Assembly: GCF_022809095.1 (NCBI RefSeq)
Contig: NZ_JALAZE010000012.1
Span: forward strand, 1 to 64,000
Direction: 5' to 3'
DNA: 64,000 bases
Origin: Bacillus kexueae
GTDB taxonomy: Bacteria; Bacillota; Bacilli; Bacillales; Aeribacillaceae
The position numbers and the translations under genes are program-made. This document shows, one piece after another, positions 51,071 to 60,246 of this stretch. Numbering within the stretch: the stretch's first letter is position 1; every line of letters starts with the position of its first letter. The notes beneath the pieces are model-generated. The model saw nothing but the letters and a program-made list of their open reading frames with translations, ran no database searches and was not told the DNA's origin.

Positions 51071-52466
51071 AGCAAGACGGCTTCATCCCGTTGCGGGCAT
51101 TGTGAAGCTTGTGAAATTGTTGAGAAATTTAATCGCTACTTTTTTAATTTTATTTGTTGGGATGCCAGTAGAATATAAAATTTATAGTTACATCGGAATG
51201 GCCGTTATTATTTTTGTCATCCTTTTATATAGTTTTATCTATTGGATACATTATACATATCGTGTGGAAGAAGATGAGTTTCGGTTAGATTATGGGTGGA
51301 TTTTTAAAAAGAAACGATATATCCCACTAGAACGAATTCAAACGGTACATGTGTCAGCAGGACTTATTCAACAGCTGTTTGGACTTGTCAAACTTCAAAT
51401 TGAAACAGCTGGTGGAGGCGAACAAGCAGAGATTGAGCTGTCAGCAATCAAGAAAGAGGATGCGGTAGAACTTCAGGAATGGCTTCGAATGAATAAGCAT
51501 CAAGAAGTCGTTGAAAAGGAGCGCGATCAAACAATCTATCGAATGACAACAAAACAGCTATTAATGACTGCCGCAACGTCAAGTGGCTTCGGTGTCATCC
51601 TTTCAATATTAGCTTTTTTGTCTCAGTTCGATGAATTGTTGACGAATGAATTCTTTTCGTCTATTGAAACTCGGGTAAAAGAGATTCTTGAGGGCGGTAT
51701 CGTCACCATTTTGTTAACCGTTACGTTTCTTTTAGTGGTAGCGTGGGGAATTAGTGTGCTTGGGGTTCTGTTAAAGTATGCTCATTTTCGCGTCGTACTG
51801 AAGGAAGATGAGTTGACCATTTCAAAGGGGGTAATTGAAAAGCGAACATTTACGGTACCGCTTGAGAGAATCCAAGCGGTGCGAATTGTCGAGAATCCAG
51901 TACGCCAAGCTTTCGGTTTCGCGACCGTTTACATTGAAACGGCTAGTACAGGAAATGGTGAAGGAGATGAAGGGGGCATTTTGTTCCCGCTCATTTCGAA
52001 GAAAGAATTGATTAAGAAGTTAGAAGAATACTTGCTCATCCGAGTTCCTGAAACCCTCAATCCGTTGCCGAAACGAGCACTGCCTCGGTTTTCGATCGTT
52101 AATGTCATGTTGACACTAATAGTGGCTGTTCCATTATCGATGATATTCGCACCTTGGGGGCTGCTGGCGTTACTACTTGTCCCCGTTAGTCTTTTCATAA
52201 GTTATTATCAATACAGGGATGGCGGTTGGTTGATAGATGGAAACCGACTGACGCTATCCTTTCGACACATAAGCAAAGTAGTTGTTTTAATGGAGAAAAG
52301 ACGAATTCAATCCTTGGATGTCCAATCGACCTATTTTCAAAGAAGGAAGAATCTTTTAACCATCTCTTCTTCTATCATGAACGGATTTTCGGGGAGATTG
52401 TATTCTGTCAGACACTTAGAAGAGAAAGATGGAATGGAGATTTATGATTGGTATTCACGTTCATAA
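51063..52466 (+). CDS. ydbT: Membrane PH-domain protein YdbT
   Basis: 467 residues with three YdbT-type PH domains (about 70-145, 245-325 and 385-465) set between hydrophobic helix pairs (about 20-62, 165-235, 340-375). The domains share the D-E-F-x-L-x-Y/S-x-G ... K-R-x-I-P-L-x-R-I-Q pattern. ATG 51063 follows GGGAGG within the ydbS end; the frame extends upstream to 51042 without support. Functions with YdbS at the membrane; mechanism unknown. Confidence 0.88.
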   Translation: MYEARRLHPVAGIVKLVKLLRNLIATFLILFVGMPVEYKIYSYIGMAVIIFVILLYSFIYWIHYTYRVEEDEFRLDYGWIFKKKRYIPLERIQTVHVSAGLIQQLFGLVKLQIETAGGGEQAEIELSAIKKEDAVELQEWLRMNKHQEVVEKERDQTIYRMTTKQLLMTAATSSGFGVILSILAFLSQFDELLTNEFFSSIETRVKEILEGGIVTILLTVTFLLVVAWGISVLGVLLKYAHFRVVLKEDELTISKGVIEKRTFTVPLERIQAVRIVENPVRQAFGFATVYIETASTGNGEGDEGGILFPLISKKELIKKLEEYLLIRVPETLNPLPKRALPRFSIVNVMLTLIVAVPLSMIFAPWGLLALLLVPVSLFISYYQYRDGGWLIDGNRLTLSFRHISKVVVLMEKRRIQSLDVQSTYFQRRKNLLTISSSIMNGFSGRLYSVRHLEEKDGMEIYDWYSRS

Positions 52467-52475
52467 AATAGAGTG

Positions 52476-52506
52476 AAAGGGGCGCAATACAATGTGCCCC
52501 TTTTTT
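52476..52506. terminator. Bidirectional terminator between ydbT and ydcA
   Basis: AAAGGGGCGCA (52476-52486) pairs with TGTGCCCCTTT (52493-52503), then TTT. Confidence 0.82.
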
Positions 52507-52517
52507 ATCCTGTCTGA

Positions 52518-53111
52518 CTAATTGTTGTGAGCTTTTAAAAATAGTGGTCCTAGAAGAAACCCAGCCATAAGACCAGCTAAATGCGCAACGACATTCGTAT
52601 TTGGACTTAAAAACGTCATAATTAGTCCAATTCCAATGATGGTTAAAATAAGCTGCTTGCTTTGTTTATCCATATAATACGGACGTTTCATAGCGATAAA
52701 AACGTAGAGACCGAACAATCCATATATGGCACCTGATGCTCCGACATGAATGTAAAATGGAGGTTCAATAATGTAAGTCGCCACATTAGCCAGTATACCC
52801 GTTGTGAAATAAAAGGTAGTAAACTTCAATCCTTTTAACATACGCTCGAGTGGCGGGGCAAATAGAATAAGGGCAAGTGAATTAAAGAGTAGGTGGGAAA
52901 AACTAGCGTGAAGAAACACTGGAGTTAGTAGTCTCCACCATTCACCTGCGTCAATTCCTCCGTTGTAACCACTTAAAAGGCCGAAATAAAGCGTGAAGAT
53001 GGGGAATGGTAAACTGAATAAAATCCATAAAATGAGTTGAAAGAAACAGATTAAGGTAATGATGGGGTATTTCTCTACGAAGGTTTGAAAGCTTTCATTT
53101 CGAGTAAACAT
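52518..53111 (-). CDS. ydcA: Rhomboid-family intramembrane serine protease
   Basis: 197 residues, six hydrophobic helices. Rhomboid marks: WWRLLTPVFLHASFSHLLFNSLAL, catalytic Ser in GASGAIYGLFG and His in NVVAHLAGLMAGF. Both catalytic residues are present, so it should be active on membrane substrates. Placed convergent to ydbT and divergent from acpS, as ydcA in B. subtilis. ATG 53111; the AAGGAG element lies just upstream on the minus strand. Confidence 0.9.
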   Translation of the reverse strand: MFTRNESFQTFVEKYPIITLICFFQLILWILFSLPFPIFTLYFGLLSGYNGGIDAGEWWRLLTPVFLHASFSHLLFNSLALILFAPPLERMLKGLKFTTFYFTTGILANVATYIIEPPFYIHVGASGAIYGLFGLYVFIAMKRPYYMDKQSKQLILTIIGIGLIMTFLSPNTNVVAHLAGLMAGFLLGPLFLKAHNN

Positions 53112-53205
53112 AAGATAAACTCCTTTAACAGGACGAGATTCACTTCATACTAAACATGTATGCGTTAGGTGGGTAGAATAGTACATATAAAGGTGGTTGA
53201 ATAGG

Positions 53206-53568
53206 ATGATAAGTGGAATTGGGTTAGATATCGTAGAATTACAAAGAATAAGTGATCTAATTGCTCGTAATGAACGTTTTGTTTTTCGAGTATTAACGGA
53301 GCGTGAGAAAGAACGATACGATGAACTGTCTGAACATCGGAAGATTGAATATGTTGCTGGACGCTTTGCCGCAAAGGAAGCGTTTAGTAAAGCAATTGGT
53401 ACAGGGATTGGTGCACAAGTTAGTTTCCAAGATATAGAGGTGTTAAATGATGAATTGGGTCGACCTGTTCTTCATCAAATGATTACCCATCATACTGTAC
53501 ATGTAACGATTACACATAGTAATCAGTTTGCGGTTGCGCAAGTAATTATCGAAATGATTGAAAGCTAG
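53206..53568 (+). CDS. acpS: Holo-acyl carrier protein synthase AcpS
   Basis: Transfers phosphopantetheine from CoA to acyl carrier protein. 120 residues, with GIGLDIVELQRI (metal Asp) and the FAAKEAFSKAIGTGIG motif (Glu ligand). ATG 53206 gives the family N-terminus MISGIGLD; TTG 53197 is too close to GGTGG. Single gene ahead of ydcC. Confidence 0.95.
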   Translation: MISGIGLDIVELQRISDLIARNERFVFRVLTEREKERYDELSEHRKIEYVAGRFAAKEAFSKAIGTGIGAQVSFQDIEVLNDELGRPVLHQMITHHTVHVTITHSNQFAVAQVIIEMIES

Positions 53569-53688
53569 TCTGCATAAACCCTATCCTTGTCTCATATATT
53601 TTTAGTGCGATAAGAGAGCTGAGAGAAGCGGTGGATACTGTTTCATCATCTCTTGTAACGTCAATTGAGACAAAGGGGTTGAAAAAAC

Positions 53689-54702
53689 TTGAGGAGAGGC
53701 TTTCTGTTACTATTGGTTTTCGTGCTAGTGAGCGGAATTTTAGCAGCGTGCGGGGGGAAGTCGCAAGAAGATATTACGAATTCACTTGATAAAAAGGTGG
53801 AAGAATTAAACGGGTATAAAACGGATGCGAAGATGACGATTCAAACGGGGGAAGAGCCACAAGTTTATGAAGTTGAGGTTTGGCATAAAAAGCCAAACTA
53901 CTATCGAGTGGCGTTGAAAAACGCAAGTAAAGAACAAAGCCAAATTATACTCAGAAATGATGATGGGGTATTCGTGTTGACACCGGCACTCAACAAAAGC
54001 TTCCGCTTTCAAAGTGAGTGGCCACAAAATAGTAGCCAAGCATATTTGTATGAATCACTTGTAAAAGATGTATTAAATGATGGAGAGGCTACATTTGAGG
54101 CGGTCGAAAACACATACGTATTTGGGACAAAAACGAACTATCAAAATAGCAATATGCTTCCTTATCAAGAAATAACATTTAATAAAGATTTATCTCCGAT
54201 GGGGGTAAAAGTGCTAGATGTAGATAAAAATCCGCTCGTGACAGTTGAGTTTTCAAATTTCGAAGCGAATCCGAAATTTGATGCAAATGCATTTGACATG
54301 GAGAAAAATATGTCCAATGCACAAGTAGAAATACCAACTCTCGCACAAGAGATGGAAGATAAGTTTGCTGTTATGTATCCGAAGGAAGAACATTTACCAC
54401 CAGGCATTACGTTAACGCAAGAAAAAGAGGTCGCGACTGAAGATGGAAAGCGAATTGTATTAACTTACAGTGGAGAACGTTCATTTACGTTAATACAAGA
54501 GCGAGCGTCCATTGCGCCTGTTACAACAGCTGAATACGTGAGTGGGGAACCAGTGGATTTAGGATTTACAGTTGGGGCACTTACCGAAAAATCGGTGACA
54601 TGGTCTTATGACGGTGTAAACTATATGCTTGCATCAAGTGATTTGACGCAAGATGAAATGATTTCAATTGCCCAATCTGTTCAAGCTCAAGCTGGAAAGT
54701 AA
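53689..54702 (+). CDS. ydcC: LolA-like lipoprotein YdcC
   Basis: 337 residues with a lipoprotein signal ending in the lipobox ILAAC (Cys near 21), and a LolA/outer-membrane-carrier-like beta domain (about 35-220), followed by a C-terminal domain (about 225-330). Gram-positive relatives include YdcC, controlled by sporulation sigma factors in B. subtilis, and GerS of Clostridioides. TTG 53689 follows AAAGGGG. Likely sits on the outer face of a membrane; molecular role unproved. Confidence 0.9.
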   Translation: MRRGFLLLLVFVLVSGILAACGGKSQEDITNSLDKKVEELNGYKTDAKMTIQTGEEPQVYEVEVWHKKPNYYRVALKNASKEQSQIILRNDDGVFVLTPALNKSFRFQSEWPQNSSQAYLYESLVKDVLNDGEATFEAVENTYVFGTKTNYQNSNMLPYQEITFNKDLSPMGVKVLDVDKNPLVTVEFSNFEANPKFDANAFDMEKNMSNAQVEIPTLAQEMEDKFAVMYPKEEHLPPGITLTQEKEVATEDGKRIVLTYSGERSFTLIQERASIAPVTTAEYVSGEPVDLGFTVGALTEKSVTWSYDGVNYMLASSDLTQDEMISIAQSVQAQAGK

Positions 54703-54708
54703 AAATGT

Positions 54709-54737
54709 ATCGAGCGGTTTTACCGCTCGATTCTTTT
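54709..54737 (+). terminator. Terminator after ydcC
   Basis: ATCGAGCGG (54709-54717) pairs with CCGCTCGAT (54723-54731), then TCTTTTC. Confidence 0.8.
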
Positions 54738-54890
54738 CATGAGAAAAGAACTTTTTACATGAGGCGAAATTTATCTGCTGGTTGTTCCGCTTCTTCGCAC
54801 ATACGCTTTTTGTTTCTATCTTGCCAAAGTCGAAATGTTTCGTGATAAAATGGAAAATAAAACATTCGACATGTAGAGGATGGGAAGGAA

Positions 54891-56036
54891 ATGCAGAACT
54901 TTTACCGTGATACGTGGGCAGAAATTAATTTAGATCATATTGAAGCGAATGTTCAATCATTGAAAAAACAATTACCACCTAATACGGAAATTATGGCTGT
55001 TGTAAAAGCGAATGCGTATGGTCATGGAGACCTTGAAGTGGCGAATGCGGCGTTAAAGGCAGGGGCTACACGTTTAGCAGTCGCTTTTTTAGATGAAGCC
55101 TTGGCGTTGCGAAAGAAAGGGGTAACAGTTCCAATTCTTGTCATGGGGGCTGTGCGACCATCTGATGTTACAATTGCTGCTGAAAATCATATTTCGTTAA
55201 CAGCTTATTCAAAAGAATGGTTAAAACAAGCAGGGAAGTATTTGCTTCATCACGAAGTAAGTTTACACATGAAGCTGGACACAGGTATGGGAAGGCTCGG
55301 AATTCGAGAGGAAGAAGAGCTTGTCGAGTCACTTTCCTTTATTGATACTCATGCTTGCTTTCAATTGGAAGGTGTTTTCACTCATTTTGCAACAGCTGAT
55401 GAAAAAGATACTGCGTATTTTAAAGGGCAATACGATCGTTTTCTAACGATGTTAAAGCATTTCGAGCATAAGGGTGTTTTAATTCATTGCGCCAATAGTG
55501 CAACGAGTTTACGTTTTCCAAACGATGTCTTTAATGCAGTGCGGTATGGAATTTCAATGTATGGTCTTCCGCCTTCATTAGACATTGTGGATGAAATTCC
55601 TTTCAAATTAAAAGAAGCGTTTTCTCTTCATTCATCGATCGTCCATATTAAAAAGGTGAAAAAGGGAGAGAAAATAAGCTACGGAGCGACGTATACAGCA
55701 AGTGAAGATGAATGGATTGGAACCGTACCGATTGGGTATGCAGATGGCTGGATTCGCCGTCTATCAGGAAGTGACGTACTCGTAGATGGAGAACGTGTAC
55801 CAATCGTCGGCCGGATTTGTATGGACCAAATGATGATTAAATTAAAGGAAGAAAAACCACTCGGAACAAAAGTAACGTTAATCGGTTCACAAAAAGATCA
55901 AACCATTTCCGTTAATGAAGTGGCGAAAAGGCTTGAAACCATCAATTATGAAGTACCTTGTATGATTAGTTGGCGTGTTCCCCGTATGTTTTTAAAAAAT
56001 GGGAGTATAATGGAAGTGAGAAACTCATTGCTTTAG
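54891..56036 (+). CDS. alr: Alanine racemase
   Basis: PLP enzyme making D-alanine for the cell wall (substrate of Ddl). 381 residues. Lys39 in VVKANAYGHG holds PLP; catalytic Tyr near 265 in SYGATYTA; LDTGMGRLG and CMDQMM are conserved. The C-terminus (SIMEVRNSLL) ends exactly where the second repeat family starts, and the repeat supplies the stop codon, so the last residues may be an altered end. GGATGGGAAGG precedes ATG 54891. Confidence 0.95.
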   Translation: MQNFYRDTWAEINLDHIEANVQSLKKQLPPNTEIMAVVKANAYGHGDLEVANAALKAGATRLAVAFLDEALALRKKGVTVPILVMGAVRPSDVTIAAENHISLTAYSKEWLKQAGKYLLHHEVSLHMKLDTGMGRLGIREEEELVESLSFIDTHACFQLEGVFTHFATADEKDTAYFKGQYDRFLTMLKHFEHKGVLIHCANSATSLRFPNDVFNAVRYGISMYGLPPSLDIVDEIPFKLKEAFSLHSSIVHIKKVKKGEKISYGATYTASEDEWIGTVPIGYADGWIRRLSGSDVLVDGERVPIVGRICMDQMMIKLKEEKPLGTKVTLIGSQKDQTISVNEVAKRLETINYEVPCMISWRVPRMFLKNGSIMEVRNSLL

Positions 56037-56200
56037 GCTGTTTTCGTAGCATTTTTTAACGTGTAGCGAAAAACAGCGACTAAAGTGTAGCAATAGTGAT
56101 TGAGCCCTTCCAGAAAAGGTGTAGGAGGGTTGGTTTTACTGCTGAAAAACGTCCGCCTTTCGCCTTTGGTGTAAAACAAAAAGCCGCAACTTTTAGAAAT
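56033..56200. repeat. Second-family repeat, copy at the alr end
   Basis: TTAGGCTGTTTTCGTA (56033-56048) is identical to 38425-38440. Then TGTAGCGAAAAACA forms an inverted repeat with TGTTTTCGTAGC, followed by a decayed GC-richer segment to about 56200. The rest of the 38.4-kb copy is not conserved here. Confidence 0.5.
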
Positions 56201-56358
56201 TAGCCTTACAATAAAATGAAATCATGAATAAAAAAATCCATTTATTGTCGATAATAGAGGGGAAATATACAAAAATGGCTTTAATTCACCTACTATAAGT
56301 GATATTATTGAAGGTGGAATGGAGAATTGGCTGTGTAGATCGGTGGAGGTGTATGTTT

Positions 56359-56640
56359 GTGTCTGAGTCCAGCGCAACAACTGAAATTTTAGTACGATTA
56401 CCGCAAACACTTGTTTCTGAAATTGATGGTTTAGTGAAACAGGAAAACGGAAATAGAAGTGATCTTATTTATCAAGCCACTAAAATGTATTTACGTGAAC
56501 GTAAGAAGCGCCAAATTCGTGAATCGATGAGACGTGGTTATATGGAAATGGCAAAGATTAATTTAAATATCGCTTCTGAAGCCTTTCTAGCTGAGTATGA
56601 AGCGGACCACACCGTTGAACGCTTAGTAAGCGGGGGGTAA
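56359..56640 (+). CDS. ndoAI: Antitoxin EndoAI (NdoAI)
   Basis: 93 residues, ribbon-helix-helix N-terminus ([19 protein letters not shown]) and a C-terminal toxin-binding helix ending ERLVSGG as in B. subtilis. It neutralises the EndoA RNase and should repress the operon. GTG 56359 gives MSESSATTE, matching the family and with GGAGG nine bases upstream; the ATG at 56353 is only three bases from that site. The toxin gene starts four bases after its stop. Confidence 0.93.
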   Translation: MSESSATTEILVRLPQTLVSEIDGLVKQENGNRSDLIYQATKMYLRERKKRQIRESMRRGYMEMAKINLNIASEAFLAEYEADHTVERLVSGG

Positions 56641-56644
56641 TCCA

Positions 56645-56995
56645 TTGATTGTTAAACGCGGCGACGTTTATTTTGCTGATTTATCCCCAGTTGTTGGTTC
56701 CGAGCAAGGAGGCGTTCGTCCTGTTTTAATCATCCAAAACGATATTGGAAATCGGTTCAGTCCAACGGTGATTGTTGCGGCCATTACCGCTCAAATTCAA
56801 AAGGCTAAGTTGCCTACTCATGTTGAAATTGATGCGAAAAAGTACGGTTTTGAACGTGATTCAGTCATATTGCTCGAACAAATCAGGACCATTGATAAAC
56901 AACGGTTAACTGATAAAATTACTCATTTAGATGATGAAATGATGGAAAAAGTGGATGAGGCCTTACAAATTAGTCTAGGGCTTATCGACTTTTAA
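56645..56995 (+). CDS. ndoA: mRNA interferase EndoA (MazF family)
   Basis: 116-residue ribosome-independent endoribonuclease; the Bacillus enzyme cuts at UACAU. Motif [29 protein letters not shown] carries the catalytic Arg and the loop, with Thr in TVIVAAIT and the conserved end [15 protein letters not shown] 56645 is the family start (MIVKRGDVY). In B. subtilis rsbR follows at once; here a terminator and repeat copy 4 intervene. Confidence 0.96.
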   Translation: MIVKRGDVYFADLSPVVGSEQGGVRPVLIIQNDIGNRFSPTVIVAAITAQIQKAKLPTHVEIDAKKYGFERDSVILLEQIRTIDKQRLTDKITHLDDEMMEKVDEALQISLGLIDF

Positions 56996-57022
56996 TGCAC
57001 TTATATAAATATGTCCTTACAG

Positions 57023-57047
57023 GTTGCCTTTAATGGCAACTTTTTTT
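57023..57047 (+). terminator. Terminator after ndoA
   Basis: GTTGCC (57023-57028) pairs with GGCAAC (57035-57040), then seven T. Repeat copy 4 starts three bases after. Confidence 0.8.
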
Positions 57048-57050
57048 GTT

Positions 57051-57224
57051 GTTACAGAAAGTTTACGTTCAATAAAGTGTTAAAGTATTCTCTTTACAGT
57101 ATTTTTGTGTCTAGCTCCAAGCGCCATCAGCTCGGGTCGCTTCGGCCCTGCTGTGACGACGGAAGCCTCCTCGCTCGTCCTCCAGCGCCCTTCGCCTAAG
57201 GACTTGCACTTTGCGCTTTTCGCC
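57051..57224 (+). repeat. Dispersed repeat, copy 4 (3' module missing)
   Basis: 5' module GTTACAGAAAGTTTACG and the full central module to GGACTTGCAC TTTGCGC are present; the palindrome and CCCCGG arms of the other copies are absent. It splits ndoA from rsbRA. The following 57225-57567 has an AT-rich promoter-like stretch (TATAAT near 57484) and no gene. Confidence 0.85.
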
Positions 57225-57567
57225 TAGTACTAATCAAATGCGGTTAGGGTGATTTTTTCAAGCGGAAGGCTTTTGTCTTCTGCTGGATGTAGAGGAAAGG
57301 ACCCGGCAGAAAGGAAATATCTCAAGCAAAGTCTCAATGAAATAATGGTGGGAAAGCAACACTGGCTAGCTTTTTAAGAAAAAATTGAATATCCTCCCCT
57401 GAATCGATATTAGGATATGTTGATGATAGACAGCATAGTCCTCGTTAAAATTATTGTATTTTTCACAATTGTTAAGAACAGGTATAATAAAATGAGAATG
57501 ATTTCTATTTAGTATTATCGGTTCTATCACCTTTATGAATAACCAAATGGGAAGAGGAGGATTTTCA

Positions 57568-58395
57568 ATGGGAGAGAACAAAATGGTACCAACATTCATT
57601 GAAAAAAATAGAGAAGTAATTATCGAAACGTGGACACAACAATTACTAGAAGAAAAAGAGCAATATTCGAATACCGTGACAGAGCAAGTCTTTTCTACGA
57701 TTTCTAATGATTATATCTCCATGTTAAACCTTTATTATTTCACCCCTGAACAGAAAATTTCCCCGAAAGCTGAGGAGCTTTCTCGAAAGTTTGTGCAGGC
57801 TGGTTGGCCGATACATATGGTTACGAAGAGCTTAAGTATATTTGAACGCGTGGTCTTTCAAATGTTGGCAAAAAAAGAGTCATCAGAGAGACATGTGGAG
57901 CTTCTTTGGGAGATTGAGAAAGTGGTGTCTCCAATTAATGCCGAATTGCTCCAACAATATACTGCCACATTTGAACGAACTATCGATTTGCAAAAAATCG
58001 CTCTACAAGAATTGTCTGCCCCATTAATCCCAGTGTTTGATCGAATCGCAGTTATGCCGCTTGTGGGCACAATCGATACCGATCGTGCGAAACGTATAAT
58101 GGAGAACTTATTAAATGGCGTCGTGAAGTATCGTTCTGAAGTAGTTCTAATCGATATTACAGGAGTACCTGTGGTTGATACGATGGTTGCGCACCATATC
58201 ATCCAAGCTGCTGAGGCTGTTCGATTGGTTGGGGCTAAATGTTTGCTTGTCGGCATTCGTCCTGAAATCGCACAAACCATCGTTAACCTTGGTATCGACC
58301 TCAGTAACATTACAACGAAGAACACGTTATTAAAAGGAATTGAAACGGCTTTACAAATGACGAATCGTAAAATTGTTGAAGTGGAGGGTGAGTAA
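57568..58395 (+). CDS. rsbRA: Stressosome scaffold RsbRA
   Basis: Core of the stressosome, which holds RsbT until environmental stress. 275 residues: N-terminal non-haem globin sensor domain (about 1-135) and C-terminal STAS domain (about 150-265) with [20 protein letters not shown]; phosphorylatable threonines lie in the VVDT and TTKN segments. ATG 57568 follows GAGGAGG and gives the B. subtilis length. First of eight genes; stop overlaps rsbS start. Confidence 0.95.
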   Translation: MGENKMVPTFIEKNREVIIETWTQQLLEEKEQYSNTVTEQVFSTISNDYISMLNLYYFTPEQKISPKAEELSRKFVQAGWPIHMVTKSLSIFERVVFQMLAKKESSERHVELLWEIEKVVSPINAELLQQYTATFERTIDLQKIALQELSAPLIPVFDRIAVMPLVGTIDTDRAKRIMENLLNGVVKYRSEVVLIDITGVPVVDTMVAHHIIQAAEAVRLVGAKCLLVGIRPEIAQTIVNLGIDLSNITTKNTLLKGIETALQMTNRKIVEVEGE

Positions 58396-58766
58396 TGCAA
58401 ATTCAACGTATTCCTATTTTAAAATTATATAATTGCTTGCTCGTTTCCATTCAGTTAGAGCTTGATGACCAAACGGCTTTACAATTTCAAGAAGATTTAC
58501 TTAATAAAATTCATACGACCGGTGCCAGAGGAGTCGTGATTGACTTAACGTCGGTTGAGGTGATTGATTCCTTCATCGCCAAAATATTAGGGGATGTTAT
58601 CAATATGTCAAAGCTGATGGGAGCAAGGGTTGTCTTGACTGGAATCCAGCCTGCTGTTGCAATCACGCTAATTGAATTAGGGATTGAACTTCGTGAGGTA
58701 CATACCGCGCTTGATCTTGAAAAAGGCCTTGAGAAACTTCAGCAGGAGTTGGGGGGAAGCCGATGA
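58395..58766 (+). CDS. rsbS: Stressosome STAS protein RsbS
   Basis: 123-residue single STAS domain; with RsbR forms the stressosome. Ser59 in [10 protein letters not shown] is the site phosphorylated by RsbT. ATG 58395 shares its A with the rsbRA stop. The gene overlaps rsbT by 4 bases, so translation is coupled. Confidence 0.95.
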   Translation: MQIQRIPILKLYNCLLVSIQLELDDQTALQFQEDLLNKIHTTGARGVVIDLTSVEVIDSFIAKILGDVINMSKLMGARVVLTGIQPAVAITLIELGIELREVHTALDLEKGLEKLQQELGGSR

Positions 58767-59164
58767 CCAACGAGTCTTATGTAAAAATTGTGACAGAGTG
58801 GGACATCGTAGCTGCCCGCCAATTAGGTCGCAACCTAGCGAAAGAGCTCGGGTTTGGCTCGGTCGACCAAGCTAGGATAACGACTGCGATTTCAGAGCTT
58901 GCTCGAAATATTTATCTATATGCTGAAGAGGGGCATATATACATTGAACGAATTGATCATGTTGGGAAATCGGGAATGAAAGTGGTCGCCAAAGATCAAG
59001 GCCCTGGCATTTCCGACATTCGAAAGGTGATGGAGGATGGCTTCTCAACATCGGGAGGATTAGGTGCTGGACTGCCGGGAGTTAAGCGATTAATGGATGA
59101 CTTTGATATTGTGTCTAACATGGGAGAAGGGACAGAAATAACCGTTGTGAAATGGCTTCGATAG
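58763..59164 (+). CDS. rsbT: Serine/threonine kinase RsbT
   Basis: 133 residues, GHKL-type ATPase fold with N-box [13 protein letters not shown] and G1 DQGPGISD, G2 [12 protein letters not shown]. Phosphorylates RsbS and RsbR, leaves the stressosome and activates the phosphatase RsbU. ATG 58763 overlaps rsbS, with GGGGGAAG upstream. Confidence 0.96.
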   Translation: MTNESYVKIVTEWDIVAARQLGRNLAKELGFGSVDQARITTAISELARNIYLYAEEGHIYIERIDHVGKSGMKVVAKDQGPGISDIRKVMEDGFSTSGGLGAGLPGVKRLMDDFDIVSNMGEGTEITVVKWLR

Positions 59165-59175
59165 GGGGAGCTAAT

Positions 59176-60183
59176 ATGGATAGTCAGAATGAACGAATGC
59201 TTATATATAAAAAATTAGTAGAAGATTTTATCGAACAAAAGACAGAAGAAACGTTGTATGAAGGGCAAAAATTTAGCCGACACGTCATTGAACAACAAAT
59301 TGCACCGGATGAAATTGTGAGCATGCATAAAAAAGTAATGGAAGAGCTTTTTCCATCACTGCCTTCCTCCGTTTTTCATTCCTTTGATTTTCTACTAGAA
59401 GTCATGATAGGTTATGGGCTAGCTTATCAAGAACATCAGTTTTTGCGGAATAAACAACAAGAGTTGAAGTCAGAAATGGAGATTGCGGCAAATGTCCAAC
59501 AAACTCTTTTAGAGACGGAAATACCAGATGTGAGCTGTTTAGATATTGGCGTGAAAAGCGTTCCGGCAAAAATCATGAACGGCGATTACTATCATTTCGT
59601 TCAAGATGAAGACACGATCAGCGTCGCCATAGCGGATGTAATCGGAAAGGGAATACCAGCAGCATTATGTATGTCCATGATTAAGTATGCGATGGACAGT
59701 CTACCAGAATCGAGAAAAAGCCCAAGTAGAGTATTGGAAAACTTGAATAGCGTAGTGGAACAAAATGTAGATGAGAGTATGTTTATTACGATGTTTTTCG
59801 GTATGTACGATACAGTAAAGCATACATTTGCATTCTCATCAGCTGGTCATGAACCAGGGTTCTATTATTCTGCTAAGGATGATGCTTTTTATGATTTGAA
59901 GACAAAAGGACTTGTGTTAGGAATCAATCGAAACATTGAATATCGCCAATACGAAAAAGTATTAGAGATTGGTGATTTTATTATTTTACTGTCAGATGGG
60001 GTTACGGAAACGCGTACGAAAGAAGGATTTGTTGAACGAAGTACCATTACTTCTACGATTCGAAAGTATATGCATTTACCTGCTCAAGAGTGTGTAAATC
60101 TCGTTTATAGCGAATTTGAACGAATGCAGGATTTTCAACTCCAAGATGATTTTACATTAATTCTTTTAAAACGTAAGGTTTAG
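59176..60183 (+). CDS. rsbU: PP2C-type phosphatase RsbU
   Basis: 335 residues, the B. subtilis length: an N-terminal RsbT-binding helical domain (about 1-85), a linker helix and a PPM phosphatase domain (about 115-335) with metal Asp in NGDYYHF, ADVIGKGIPAA and SDGVTE. It dephosphorylates RsbV under stress. ATG 59176 follows AGGGGGAG. Its stop codon lies within the sigma-B promoter. Confidence 0.95.
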   Translation: MDSQNERMLIYKKLVEDFIEQKTEETLYEGQKFSRHVIEQQIAPDEIVSMHKKVMEELFPSLPSSVFHSFDFLLEVMIGYGLAYQEHQFLRNKQQELKSEMEIAANVQQTLLETEIPDVSCLDIGVKSVPAKIMNGDYYHFVQDEDTISVAIADVIGKGIPAALCMSMIKYAMDSLPESRKSPSRVLENLNSVVEQNVDESMFITMFFGMYDTVKHTFAFSSAGHEPGFYYSAKDDAFYDLKTKGLVLGINRNIEYRQYEKVLEIGDFIILLSDGVTETRTKEGFVERSTITSTIRKYMHLPAQECVNLVYSEFERMQDFQLQDDFTLILLKRKV

Positions 60184-60203
60184 GGTTTGAGTTTTAAGGG
60201 TAA
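60178..60203 (+). promoter_or_regulatory. Sigma-B promoter ahead of rsbV
   Basis: GTTTAG (60178-60183), 14 bases, GGGTAA (60198-60203), matching the sigma-B consensus GTTTAA-(13-15)-GGGTAT. It overlaps the rsbU stop and drives rsbV-rsbW-sigB-rsbX, as in B. subtilis. Confidence 0.8.
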
Positions 60204-60246
60204 ATAGCTAGTAAATAAGACAGTCCTTTAGGTGGAGGGAATCGGG

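Noticed and set aside
57858-58406. 182-codon minus-strand frame
   Set aside because: Complement of rsbRA in another frame; low-complexity and without a ribosome site.
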